Source: RPQJ01 sp963707145 (lineage in GTDB: Bacteria; Pseudomonadota; Gammaproteobacteria; Steroidobacterales; Steroidobacteraceae). From it: a DNA stretch of 64,000 bases. The stretch lies in assembly GCA_963707145.1 (NCBI GenBank), contig CAVPOQ010000009.1:186001-250000 (forward strand), in the 5' to 3' direction. The translations under genes and the position numbers were made by a program. The notes below the pieces were generated by a model. That model saw only the letters and a list, made by a program, of their open reading frames with translations, had not been told where the DNA came from and did no database searches. Shown piece after piece: positions 26,209 through 34,798 of the stretch. The first letter of the stretch is position 1, and every line of letters starts with the position of its first letter.

Positions 26209-27516
26209 ATGCCCCGATTCCTGCTGCTCGCACTGCCGGCCTTGGTGCTCGCCGCCGCCCAGGCCTCCGCCGAGATCTCCGACGCCGCGGTCGATGCGGC
26301 CGCGCGTGCCGTGGGCCCGGACGTGGTCGCGTGGCGGCGCGACTTCCACCAGAACCCCGAGCTGAGCAACCGCGAGTTCCGCACCTCGAAGCAGGTCGCC
26401 GAGCACCTGAAGGCGCTCGGCCTCGAGGTGAAGACCGGCATCGCGCACACCGGCGTGGTCGGCGTCCTGCGCGGCGGCCGGCCGGGACCCGCGATCGCAC
26501 TGCGCGCCGACATGGACGCGTTGCCCGTGACCGAGCAGGGCGACCTGCCGTTCAAGTCGGTCGCCACGGCCGAGTACCGCGGCGAGAAGGTCGGCGTGAT
26601 GCACGCCTGCGGCCACGACGCGCACACCGCGATCCTGATGGGCGTGGCCGAGGCCATGGTGGCGCTGCGCAAGGACCTGCCCGGGACGGTGCTGTTCCTG
26701 TTCCAGCCCGCCGAGGAAGGCGCACCCGACGGCGAGCGCGGCGGCGCGGCGCTGATGCTCGAGGAGGGCGCGTTCGAGATCGTGAAGCCCCAGGCGGCCT
26801 TCGGCCTGCATGTCTGGTCGGGGCTCAACGCCGGCACGCTGGGCTATCGGGCGGGGTCCTTCATGGCGGCCTCCGACCGCTTTCGCATCGTCGTGCAGGG
26901 CCGACAGACGCACGGTGCCCGGCCTTGGGGTGGCGTGGACCCGATCGTGATCTCCTCGCAGATCGTGATGGGCCTGCAGACCGTCGTGAGCCGCCAGCTC
27001 GACATCACGCGCTACCCGGCGGTGGTCTCGGTGGGCGCGATCAAGGGTGGCATCCGCAACAACATCATCCCCGACCAGGTCGAGATGGTCGGCACGTTCC
27101 GCACCTTCGATCCCGCCGTGCGCCAGCAGATCATCGAGCGCATGACGCGCACCGCCGAGGATATTGCCCGCGCCGGCGGCGCGACGGCTGAAGTCGAAAT
27201 CGCGGACGACAACAATCCTGTCGTGGTGAACGAAGTCGAACTCACGCGGCGCATGCTGCCCTCGCTCGAGCGCGTCGCCGGGCCCGGCCGCGTGGTCGAG
27301 ATCCCCTACGTGACCGGCGCGGAGGACTTCGCATTCTTCGGGCAGAAGGTGCCGGCCCTGTTCTTCTTCGTCGGCGTCACGCCGGCAGGCCAGGACCCGA
27401 TCCAGGCGCCGAGCAACCACTCGCCGCTGTTCTTCCTCGACGAGAGCGGCCTCGACCTCGGCGTGCGCGCGATGCTCGGCGTCGCGGTGGACTACCTGCA
27501 GGGCACTAAGCGCTGA
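26209..27516 (+). CDS. Exported M20 amidohydrolase (hippurate/IAA-amino-acid hydrolase type)
   Basis: A 435-residue metallo-amidohydrolase with a Sec signal (MPRFLLLALPALVLAAAQAS). The binuclear metal site is visible: HACGHDAHTA (Cys and His), QPAEEGAPDG (Glu-Glu), LHVWSG (His) and the C-terminal NHSPLF (His). The M20D dimerisation region with QTHGARPWGGVDPI is typical for N-acyl amino acid amidohydrolases and allantoate-like enzymes. It should free amino acids from N-acyl conjugates in the periplasm. The divergent gamma-glutamyltransferase could supply or share substrates, which is a guess from placement. Convergent with the crotonase, 7 bases apart. Confidence 0.9.
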   Translation: MPRFLLLALPALVLAAAQASAEISDAAVDAAARAVGPDVVAWRRDFHQNPELSNREFRTSKQVAEHLKALGLEVKTGIAHTGVVGVLRGGRPGPAIALRADMDALPVTEQGDLPFKSVATAEYRGEKVGVMHACGHDAHTAILMGVAEAMVALRKDLPGTVLFLFQPAEEGAPDGERGGAALMLEEGAFEIVKPQAAFGLHVWSGLNAGTLGYRAGSFMAASDRFRIVVQGRQTHGARPWGGVDPIVISSQIVMGLQTVVSRQLDITRYPAVVSVGAIKGGIRNNIIPDQVEMVGTFRTFDPAVRQQIIERMTRTAEDIARAGGATAEVEIADDNNPVVVNEVELTRRMLPSLERVAGPGRVVEIPYVTGAEDFAFFGQKVPALFFFVGVTPAGQDPIQAPSNHSPLFFLDESGLDLGVRAMLGVAVDYLQGTKR

Positions 27517-27523
27517 GGCGGCT

Positions 27524-28315
27524 TCAGGCGGGCCGTCCGCCACGGCCCGCGCCACCGATGAAGCGCGCCGCGCCCGCGGCCGACTCGCCGCCCTCGAGCA
27601 CGGTCCGGCCGCGCGCGAACTCGCCGCGCAGCGCAGCGTCCTCCGCGAGGTTCCACTGCTCGCAGGCCGAGCGCCGGTCGGCGCGCAGGCAGGCCTGCGG
27701 GAACGCGGCGATTTCCTCGGCGAGCGCCTCGGCCACCGCCCGGGCCGCGCCCTTTGGCACCACCCGGTTGACGAGCCCGATGGCGAGCGCCTCGGCGGCG
27801 CCCACCGGGCGGCCGGTGAGGATCAGTTCCATGGCGCGGCCGTGGCCGACGATGCGCGGCAGCCGCAGCGTGCCGCCGTCGATCAGCGGTACCCCCCAGC
27901 GGCGGCAGAACACGCCGAGCACCGCGTCGTCCTCCATGACCCGCAGGTCGCACCACAGCGCGAGCTCGAGCCCGCCGGCGACGGCGTGCCCGGAGATCGC
28001 CGCGATCACCGGCTTCTCGAGCCGCAGACGGGTCGGGCCCATCGGCCCGAACGCGTCCGCGGCATCGCCCGAGGGTTCGCGAAGGCGCCCGGGGTCCCAG
28101 CCTGCGGCCACGGCCTTCAGGTCCGCCCCGGCGCAGAACGTGCCGTCGGCACCCCACAGCACCGAGGCGGCGAGCGCCCCGTCGCGCTCGATCTCGAGGA
28201 AGGCGTCTGCGAGCCGCTCGGCCGTTGCCGGGTCCACGGCATTGCGGGCCGCGGGGCGCTCGAGGATCACCGTCGCCACCGCTCCCTGCCGCTCGATGCG
28301 CACCGCCTGCGTCAT
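27524..28315 (-). CDS. Enoyl-CoA hydratase/isomerase family (crotonase)
   Basis: A 263-residue crotonase. The first oxyanion-hole region is GTFCAGADLKAV, the second SGHAVAGGLELALWCDLRV, both as in the family. The usual active-site Glu region reads GVFCRRWGVPLIDGGTLRLP, where WGVPLIDGGT is the form found in many actinobacterial and proteobacterial non-beta-oxidation crotonases. It may therefore not be a classical hydratase. ATG 28315 follows GAGGTCGGGC. No partner beta-oxidation genes adjoin it. Cytoplasmic; acts on acyl-CoA thioesters. Confidence 0.88.
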   Translation of the reverse strand: MTQAVRIERQGAVATVILERPAARNAVDPATAERLADAFLEIERDGALAASVLWGADGTFCAGADLKAVAAGWDPGRLREPSGDAADAFGPMGPTRLRLEKPVIAAISGHAVAGGLELALWCDLRVMEDDAVLGVFCRRWGVPLIDGGTLRLPRIVGHGRAMELILTGRPVGAAEALAIGLVNRVVPKGAARAVAEALAEEIAAFPQACLRADRRSACEQWNLAEDAALRGEFARGRTVLEGGESAAGAARFIGGAGRGGRPA

Positions 28316-28328
28316 GCCCGACCTCCGT

Positions 28329-28358
28329 TCCAACCACCGGACGATGTTGCGCATCTTA
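28329..28358 (+). promoter_or_regulatory. Putative ECF-type promoter before the sigma operon at 28447
   Basis: TCCAACC at 28329-28335, a 16-base spacer, then CATCTTA at 28352-28358. The same layout (TGCAACC, 16 bases, CATATAA) occurs at the second ECF locus (49386-49415). It would start transcription about 80 bases before the TTG of the sigma gene, consistent with autoregulation. The match is by eye only and the -10 element is degenerate. Confidence 0.45.
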
Positions 28359-28446
28359 GCCCCAGAGAGACCGGTGCTCGGGGCCCGGAGACCGAGGTCG
28401 CTGTGTAGGATGGCCCGGGCGGGTCGGGACAGGGCCGAGGTGGGCG

Positions 28447-29032
28447 TTGAGCGAACCTGAGGCCGGAACGGAACTGGAACGGGCGCGTCGCGCGGCCGAC
28501 GAGCGGGCGCTCATCGAATCCGCGAAGCGCGGCTCGTCGGCCGCCTTCGAGGCGCTCTACCGCAACCACGTCGCCAAGGTGTACGGACTCTGCCTGCGCA
28601 TGACCGCGAATCGAGCCACCGCCGAGGACTGCACCCAGGACGCCTTCATCCAGGCCTGGCGCAGCCTGCCCTCGTTCGAGAGCCGCAGCGCCTTCGGTAC
28701 CTGGTTGCACCGCATCGCCGTCAATGCCGTGCTGGCGCAGGCGCGCCGGCGCAGCGATCGGCTGGGCGACGAGGCCTCCGCCGACGAGGCGGCCGCGCGG
28801 CTGCCGGATCCGGACTCCGGCGACGACGGCGGGGTCGCTCGACCTCGAGCGGGCAATCGCGACGCTGCCCGCCGGGGCGCGCCAGGTGCTGGTGCTGGTG
28901 GGCATCTATGGCCACTCGCACGAGGAGGCCGCCGCGATGCTCGGGGTCGCGGTCGGCACCTGCAAGTCGCAGCTGCATCGCGCACGCCAGATGCTCACCG
29001 AGCGACTGGCCGTGCCGGAGGACATCTCATGA
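28447..29032 (+). CDS. ECF RNA polymerase sigma factor (frame break near 28833)
   Basis: A sigma-70 family protein of about 195 residues once repaired. Region 2: FEALYRNHVAKVYGLCLRMT, AEDCTQDAFIQAWRSLPSF and the DNA-binding TWLHRIAVNAVLAQ. Region 4 continues in another frame after an extra G in GGCGGGG: LDLERAIATLPAGARQVLVL, GIYGHSHEEAAAMLGVAVGT and CKSQLHRARQML. The start is TTG 28447 after GAGGTGGGCG. It overlaps the anti-sigma gene by ATGA and heads a four-gene plus-strand operon. The RpoE-like layout suggests envelope or general stress control, but the signal is unknown. Confidence 0.88.
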
Positions 29033-29616
29033 GCAGAGACCCTGCAGATCCCGCCAGCCGCCTCGACGAGGCGCTGGCGCGACTGCCGCGCGGGATCGAG
29101 CCCGGGCGCGACCTCTGGCCGGCCATCGAGTCGCGACTCGAGGACCGCGTCGTGCGCGCGCCGCGCCGCTGGGCGTGGGCGGCGGCGGCGGCCGTGCTGC
29201 TCGTGGCGGGCTCCTCGCTCGTCACCGCGACACTGATGCGCCGCGACGAGGCCGCGACGGCGCGCAGCGTGGCCCAGCCCGAGGACGCGGTCCTGACGAC
29301 GGCTGCCTTCGGCCCGGGCCACCGGGTGGGACCTGCGTACCTCGCGAACCGCCGCGTGCTGGCGCAGTCGCTGGAGGAGCGCATCGCGCGCCTGCCGCCC
29401 GGGGCCCGCAGCCGCCTCGCGGCCAACCTCGCCGAGTTGCGCCGCGCCAGCGCCGAGATCAACGCCGCGCTCGAGCTCCACCCCGGCGACCCGCTGCTCG
29501 AGGAGATGCTGTTCAACGTTTACCAGGACGAGATCACCGTGCTCGCGAACCTGGACCAGCTGACCGCCGCCGGTGCCGGCGGCACGACGAACGACCCGAC
29601 GAGGATGCAGTTATGA
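29029..29616 (+). CDS. Probable membrane anti-sigma factor
   Basis: A 195-residue protein: a short cytoplasmic part (LDEALARLPRGIEPGRDLWP, a motif common in anti-sigma proteins of this size), basic residues RAPRRWAW, one membrane helix (AAAAAVLLVAGSSLVTATLM), and a periplasmic helical region (LANLAELRRASAEINAALEL ... LLEEMLFNVYQDEI). No cysteine zinc motif is present, unlike the anti-sigma at 48.2 kb. It is coupled to the sigma gene upstream (ATGA) and the DUF4097 gene downstream (ATGA), which is the main ground for the assignment. Family not named with certainty. Confidence 0.78.
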   Translation: MSRDPADPASRLDEALARLPRGIEPGRDLWPAIESRLEDRVVRAPRRWAWAAAAAVLLVAGSSLVTATLMRRDEAATARSVAQPEDAVLTTAAFGPGHRVGPAYLANRRVLAQSLEERIARLPPGARSRLAANLAELRRASAEINAALELHPGDPLLEEMLFNVYQDEITVLANLDQLTAAGAGGTTNDPTRMQL

Positions 29617-30531
29617 CCACCCGGACTCCCATCGCCCCCACCGGCTGCCGCGCCGCGGCGCTCGCGGCGCTCGCGCTGCTGGCCGCCGCGCCCGCGTCCC
29701 GCGCGGGCACGCCCATCAACCAGCGCGCGGCCGCGGACCCGGCCGGTCAGGTCGAGATCTCGAACACGACCGGCTCGATCGTGGTCACCGGCTGGAACCG
29801 CAACGAGGTCGAGGTGACGGGTGAACTCGGCGAGGGCACCGAGCGCCTGGAGTTCTCGCGCACCGACAAGCTCACGCGCGTCAAGGTGATTCTGCCGAGC
29901 CGCTCCGCACGGGTCGACAGCACGGAACTCGTGATCAAGGTTCCGGCCGGCAGCGGCGTGGCCGTCAACGCGGTGAGCGGCGACGTGCTCGTGAAGGGCG
30001 TGCGCGGCTCGCAGCGGCTGCAGTCGGTCAGCGGCGACGTCGAGACGGAAGTCGCCGCCGAGGACGTGGAGTGCAAGACCGTGAGCGGCGACGTGCGCGT
30101 GACCGGCAGCGGCCAGCGCAGCCTGCTCACCGTCACTTCGGTGAGCGGCGACGTCACCTTGAGCCGGGTGGCCGGCGAGGTGAACGGCAACACCGTGAGC
30201 GGCAACCTGGTGGTCGCGATGGGCGAGGCGAGTCGTTCGCGGCTGCGCTCGACCAGCGGCGACCTCGCGCGTCAGGAGTCGGCTCGGCGGGCGATGCACG
30301 CGTGGATTTCGAGAGCACGAGCGGCGACATCCGCCTCGACCTCGAGGGGCCGGTGAACGCCGAGTTCGACCTCTCGAGCTTCAACGGCGACATCAACAAC
30401 TGCTTCGGTCCGAAGGCCGTGCGCACCAGCGAGTACACGCCGGGCAGCGAACTGCGCTTCCGCGAAGGCGCGGGCGGCGCGCGCGTACGATCAAGACGTT
30501 CAACGGCGACATCAACCTCTGCAACAAATGA
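29613..30531 (+). CDS. DUF4097-like beta-repeat periplasmic protein (two frame breaks)
   Basis: A signal peptide (ALAALALLAAAPASRAG) is followed by a long array of short beta repeats built on V-S-G-D-V: NAVSGDVLVKGVRG, QSVSGDVETEVAA, KTVSGDVRVTG, TSVSGDVTLSRVAG, NTVSGNLVVA, RSTSGDLA. This is the parallel-beta, polymer-like pattern of DUF4097/PspC-linked proteins. The array continues in other frames as FESTSGDIRLDLEG and SSFNGDINNCFG, then KTFNGDINLCNK to TGA at 30529-30531. Breaks are near 30270 and 30488, each a one-base loss. Repaired length about 306 residues. Likely a periplasmic adhesin-like or sensor partner of the sigma/anti-sigma pair; function unknown. Confidence 0.8.
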
Positions 30532-30598
30532 GGCCGCCGCGCTGTCCAACGACGGGGATTCGTGGAAAATGCGGGCATCGTCACTGCGCGGGGATCCG

Positions 30599-32429
30599 AT
30601 GGCTTTCTTCGCTGAACTGAAACGCCGTCGCGTCGGCAAGGTCGCGATCGCCTACGGCACGATCGCCTGGCTGGTGACCGAGGCCTCCTCCGTCGTCCTG
30701 CCCGCACTGCGCCTGCCCGAATGGACGGTGACCTTCGTGGTCGTCTTCCTGCTGGTCGGCTTTCCGATGGCGATGGTCCTCGCCTGGGTCTTCGACGTGG
30801 GGCCCAGGGCATCGAGCGGACCGAGCCGGTCGCCGGCGAGCCGGCGTCGGCACACATCAAGCTGCGGCTCGCCTACGCGCCGTGGTGCTGCTGCTGATGG
30901 CCGCGCTCGGCTACCTGCTCTACGAGCGCGGCTTCGGCCGCGCGCACGCCGCGGAGCCGCACAATTCGATCGCCGTGCTGCCCTTCACCAACCTGAGCGG
31001 CGATGCCGCGCGCGATTACTTCAGCGACGGCATGTCGGAGGAACTGCTCAACCTGCTGGCCCGCGTGCCCGGCCTGCAAGGTCGCCTCGCGCACTTCGTC
31101 GTTCGCCTACAAGGGCCGCAACGTGGACATCCGCGAGGTGGGCCGCGAGCTCGGCGTCGAGACGGTGCTCGAGGGCAGCGTGCGCCAGGCGGGCGACGCA
31201 GGTGCGCATCACCGCGCAGCTCATCGACGCGGAGACCGGCTTCCACCTCTGGTCGGAGACCTACGAGCGGCGGCTGGAGGACATCTTCCAGGTGCAGGAC
31301 GAGATCGCCGCGGCGATCGTGGCGAAGCTGCGCATCGAGCTCGCGCCGCAGGAGCAGGCGCTGGCGGTGCGCGACAAGGCGCCCACGCAGAACATCGCAG
31401 GCCTACGAGTTCTACCTGCAGGGTCGCGAGGCTGGAAGAAGCGCGGCGAGGACAACCTGCGCAAGGCGATCGACCTCTACCAGCGCGCGCTCGGCCTCGA
31501 CCCGGGATTCGCCCGCGCCTACGCCGCGCTCGCCTCGGCCTACGTCGTGCTGCCGGGCTACACGCCGGAGGAGGGCGACGAGGAGAAGCTGATGCCGCTC
31601 GCCGAGGCTGCGGCGCGGCGCGCGCTGTCGATCGACCCGAAGATCGGCGAGGCGCACGCGGTGCTGGCGCAGATGAACGCGCAGCGCGGCGACCTGCTCG
31701 ACGCGGAGTCGGGGTTCTTCTTCGCGATCTCGCTGGAGCCGAACGAGGCCACACCGCACCACTGGTACTCGCTGCTGCTGGCGAGCGTCGGGCGGGTCGA
31801 CCAGGCGCTCGAGCAGGCGCGGCGCGCCCAGGAACTCGATCCGACCTCGGCCGTGATCGCGCTCAACCTCGCCAACATGCACCTCATGGAGGGCGAGAAC
31901 GACGCGGCGCTGCGCTATGCGAAGCTGGCCCAGCAGCTCGGGCTCGGCAAGGGCATCCACGGCGTCGAGGCCGAGGTCGCGATGCGCCGCGGCCAGTGGG
32001 ACGGAGGCGCGGCGGCTGATCGTGCAGCAGGAGGAACTCCCGGATGCGATCCGCCCGCAGGCCGTGCGCTTCGTGGACGCGCTGGCCGATCCGGCCATCC
32101 GGCCGCAGGTGGTCGCCGAAATGCGCTCGCTGGACCCGAAGGTGGTCCCACAGGTCGAACTGATCCATCCCTACATCCAGCTCGGGCAGGTGGACCTCGC
32201 CTACCAGATCCTGTTCGCCGAGCTGGACCGGGATTCGAAGGCGTGGTTGAAGAAGTGGGACCTGAGCATGGCGTGGAGGCCCGAAGGCGCGGCCTTCCGT
32301 GAGGACAAGCGCTTCGGCGAGCTCGCCGACCGCATGGGCCTGGTCGACTACTGGAAGCAGTACGGCTATCCCGGACGGCTGCCGCGCCAGCGACGGCGGG
32401 TCGTTGGTCTGCTCCTGAGCGCGGCGTGA
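30599..32429 (+). CDS. TolB-like/TPR membrane protein (about seven frame breaks)
   Basis: Starts MAFFAELKRRRVGKVAIAYG with a transmembrane helix (IAWLVTEASSVVLPAL, VVFLLVGFPMAMVLAWVFD), a second one (VVLLLMAALGYLLYERG), then a TolB/FlgO-like domain (SIAVLPFTNLSGDAARDYFS, FAYKGRNVDIREVGRELGVE, TAQLIDAETGFHLWSETYER). TPR repeats follow: KAIDLYQRALGLDPGFARAY, EAAARRALSIDPKIGEAHAV, QALEQARRAQELDPTSAVIA. By eye the frame changes near 30805, 30875, 31080, 31200, 31396, 31430 and 32003; each is a one-base gain or loss, and the net change fits the terminal frame exactly. Repaired length about 610 residues. Similar proteins are fused to adenylate-cyclase or kinase effector domains elsewhere. Ends GTGA over mutY. 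Confidence 0.8.
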
Positions 32430-33511
32430 GCGGCGATCCTTCCCGGGAGTCACGGGCGGCCGGGTTCGCCGCTGCGCTGCTGGCGTGGTTCGACTGTTCC
32501 GGCCGCAAGGACCTGCCATGGCAGCGCGACCCGACGCCGTACCGCGTCTGGGTCTCCGAGATCATGCTGCAACAGACGCAGGTCGCCGTCGTGATTCCCT
32601 TCTACGAGGCGTTCCTGCGCAGCTTCCCCGACGTTCGCGCACTCGCGGCGGCGCCGCTCGACGAGGTGCTGCATCTGTGGTCGGGCCTCGGCTACTACGC
32701 GCGCGCCCGCAACCTGCAGCGCGCCGCGCAGGCGGTCGTGATGCGGCACGGCGGCGAGTTCCCGCGCACCTTCGAGGAGGTGCTGGCCCTGCCCGGCATC
32801 GGGCGCTCCACCGCGGGCGCGATCCTGGCGCTGTCGCGCGGCGAGCGGCACGCGATCCTCGACGGCAACGTCCGGCGCGTGCTGGCGCGGTATTTCGGCA
32901 TCGAGGGCCGGTCGGGCGAGTCGGCGTTCGAGCGCCGGCTGTGGGCGCTGGCCGACGAGTGCACGCCGTCGTCTCGGGTCGCCGAGTACACGCAGGCGGT
33001 GATGGACCTCGGTGCCACGGTCTGCAGCCGGGCGCGACCGGCCTGCCTGCTCTGCCCGGTGCATGCGGGCTGCGTCGCCCGACAGCACAATCTGCAGGAC
33101 CGGTTGCCGCAGCCGAGGCTGCGGGCCGCGCGGCCCTCGCGCGAGGCCTGGCTGGTGGTCGCGATGCGCGGCGGCCACAAGGTGCTCATCGAGCGCCGTC
33201 CGCCCGCCGGGATCTGGGGCGGGCTGTGGGGCCTTCCGGAGCTTCCGACGCGCGCCCACGCCGAGCAGTGGTGCGAAGAGCACCTCTCCGGCGCCGGTGC
33301 GCCGCGCCGGCTCGCGCCGCTGGAGCACGCCTTCAGCCACTTCGACTACCGCATGCGTCCGCTGGTCGTGCGCTGCCTCGGCAAGGCCGGGACGCTGCGC
33401 GACGACGACCGCTACCGCTGGTACGACCCGCTCCGGCCGGCGCGGGTGGGACTGCCGAGACCGATCGCGACGCTGGTCGCGCAGGTCACCGATGCAATGG
33501 AGGACGGCTGA
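32426..33511 (+). CDS. mutY: A/G-specific adenine DNA glycosylase
   Basis: A 361-residue base-excision repair enzyme that removes adenine opposite 8-oxoguanine. Catalytic Glu is in SEIMLQQTQV (about residue 45), the helix-hairpin-helix is LPGIGRSTAGAI with Asp in AILDGNVRRVLAR, and the [4Fe-4S] loop is C-x6-C-x2-C-x5-C (CSRARPACLLCPVHAGC, about 197-213). The C-terminal half is a NUDIX-like 8-oxoG recognition domain (LIERRPPAGIWGGLWGLPEL, HAFSHFDYRM). GTG start overlaps the upstream stop (GTGA). DUF423 follows 2 bases later. Confidence 0.95.
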   Translation: MSGDPSRESRAAGFAAALLAWFDCSGRKDLPWQRDPTPYRVWVSEIMLQQTQVAVVIPFYEAFLRSFPDVRALAAAPLDEVLHLWSGLGYYARARNLQRAAQAVVMRHGGEFPRTFEEVLALPGIGRSTAGAILALSRGERHAILDGNVRRVLARYFGIEGRSGESAFERRLWALADECTPSSRVAEYTQAVMDLGATVCSRARPACLLCPVHAGCVARQHNLQDRLPQPRLRAARPSREAWLVVAMRGGHKVLIERRPPAGIWGGLWGLPELPTRAHAEQWCEEHLSGAGAPRRLAPLEHAFSHFDYRMRPLVVRCLGKAGTLRDDDRYRWYDPLRPARVGLPRPIATLVAQVTDAMEDG

Positions 33512-33512
33512 C

Positions 33513-33920
33513 ATGAACCCCGCGCCCGACGACGTCCGGCCCCTGCGGCGACACTGCCTGTTCGCGGGCGCGCTGTTGATGGCGATCGGCGTGCTGCTGG
33601 GCGCCTTCGGCGCGCATGTGCTGCAGTCGCAGCTCGAGCCGCGGCGCCTGGCCAGTTTCCAGACCGGCGTGCACTACCAGGTGCTGCACGCGCTCGGCCT
33701 GCTGATCGTCGGGCTGTTGGCGCGCAGCGGCGGCGAGAGCGCACGCCTGCGCTGGTCAGCGCGGCTGATGCTCGCGGGGATCGCGTTGTTCAGCGGCTCG
33801 ATCTATCTGATGACCGCGGGTGCGCCGCGCTGGCTCGGCATGGTGACGCCGCTCGGCGGACTGTCGTTCATGGCGGCCTGGGCGCTGCTCGCCTGGCACG
33901 CGCTGTCCGGGGAGGATTGA
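33513..33920 (+). CDS. DUF423 family small membrane protein
   Basis: A 135-residue inner-membrane protein with four helices: LFAGALLMAIGVLLGAFGAH, VHYQVLHALGLLIVGLLA, RLMLAGIALFSGSIYLM and MVTPLGGLSFMAAWALLAW. GAFGAH and GVHYQVLHALGLL are the hallmarks of DUF423 (YwdK-like). Function in the family is unknown. ATG 33513 follows GGAGGACGGCTGAC, a strong ribosome site, immediately after mutY, so it is probably in that operon. Confidence 0.9.
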   Translation: MNPAPDDVRPLRRHCLFAGALLMAIGVLLGAFGAHVLQSQLEPRRLASFQTGVHYQVLHALGLLIVGLLARSGGESARLRWSARLMLAGIALFSGSIYLMTAGAPRWLGMVTPLGGLSFMAAWALLAWHALSGED

Positions 33921-33945
33921 AGGTGGGCTGGGCCCAAGGCCATGC

Positions 33946-34218
33946 TCAGCCCTCAGGGGCCACGTAACCCTCGGGCGCGCGCGAGCCGCCGCCGAACAGG
34001 AATTTCTCCATCTCCTCGACCAGGAACTTGCGTGCCTTGGGTTCGATCGGCGAGAGGCGGTACTCGTTCATCAGCATGGTCTGGTGGCGCACCCAGGCCT
34101 GCCAGGCTTCCTTCGAGATGCTCGCGTAGATGCGCTGACCGAGCTCGCCCGGGTAGGGCGGGCGATCGAGGCCCTCGGCCTCGCGCTGCAGGTAGGCGCA
34201 GTGGATCGTGCGGGGCAT
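33946..34218 (-). CDS. yggX: Oxidative-damage protection / Fe(II)-trafficking protein YggX
   Basis: A 90-residue protein matching YggX throughout: the N-terminal Cys (MPRTIHCAYLQREAEGLD), PPYPGELGQRIYASISKEAW, QTMLMNEYRLSPIEPKARKF and LVEEMEKFLFG. The family protects Fe-S clusters from superoxide and is implicated in iron handling. It is usually next to mutY in gammaproteobacteria. Here it is convergent with DUF423 and only one gene away from mutY, which keeps that neighbourhood. The C-terminal tail (GGGSRAPEGYVAPEG) is normal in length. Confidence 0.95.
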   Translation of the reverse strand: MPRTIHCAYLQREAEGLDRPPYPGELGQRIYASISKEAWQAWVRHQTMLMNEYRLSPIEPKARKFLVEEMEKFLFGGGSRAPEGYVAPEG

Positions 34219-34228
34219 GGCGCGGTCC

Positions 34229-34714
34229 TCAGGCGAGCGGTCCGTGGGAGACGACCACGCCGTCCTCGTCCACGTACACCCAGTCGCCGGGACGGAACGT
34301 GACCCCGGCGAAGCGCACCGGCACGTCGCGCTCGCCTTCGCCGCGCTTCTCGCTGCGCAGCGGCATCGTGCCGAGCGCGCGGATGCCGAGCGGCATCGGC
34401 GCGAGCTCGGCCGAGTCGCGGATGCAGCCGTGGATGATCACGCCGGCCCAGCCGTTCTTCACGGCGGCGGCGCCGAGGTTGCCGCCGAACAGCGCGCGCC
34501 GCCGCGAGCCGCCGCCGTCCACCACCAGCACGCGTCCCCCGCCGGGTCCGTCCACAGCCTCCTTGACGCGCGTGTTGTCCTCGAAGCAGCGCACCGTGCT
34601 CGCCGGGCCCGCAAAGGCGTGCCGCCCGCCGTAGGCGTTGAATACGGGCTCGCAGATCTGCAGCGCCTCGCCGTGCGCGTCGCAGAGGTCGGCGGTGGCC
34701 TTGGTCGTCGTCAT
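34229..34714 (-). CDS. rraA: Ribonuclease E activity regulator RraA / HMG aldolase-type protein
   Basis: A 161-residue RraA. ATADLCDAHGEALQI at the start, DNTRVKEAVDGPGGGRVLVV, GGGSRRRALFGGNLGAAAVK, GWAGVIIHGCIRDSAEL and PVRFAGVTFRPGDWVYVDED cover the whole family profile. In Enterobacteria it inhibits RNase E; relatives are 4-hydroxy-4-methyl-2-oxoglutarate aldolases. The conserved R-D (CIRDS) and K positions used by aldolases are present, so the enzymatic role is not excluded. ATG 34714 chosen because the upstream in-frame ATG lacks conserved sequence. It lies 10 bases before yggX in the same direction. Confidence 0.92.
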   Translation of the reverse strand: MTTTKATADLCDAHGEALQICEPVFNAYGGRHAFAGPASTVRCFEDNTRVKEAVDGPGGGRVLVVDGGGSRRRALFGGNLGAAAVKNGWAGVIIHGCIRDSAELAPMPLGIRALGTMPLRSEKRGEGERDVPVRFAGVTFRPGDWVYVDEDGVVVSHGPLA

Positions 34715-34798
34715 GGCGTGGTCCCCGGCGGAATGACCGTGCAATTATAGGTGCCCGCGACGCGGGGCGGTCGCGGAAACGCCACGCCCGGGGGACGC

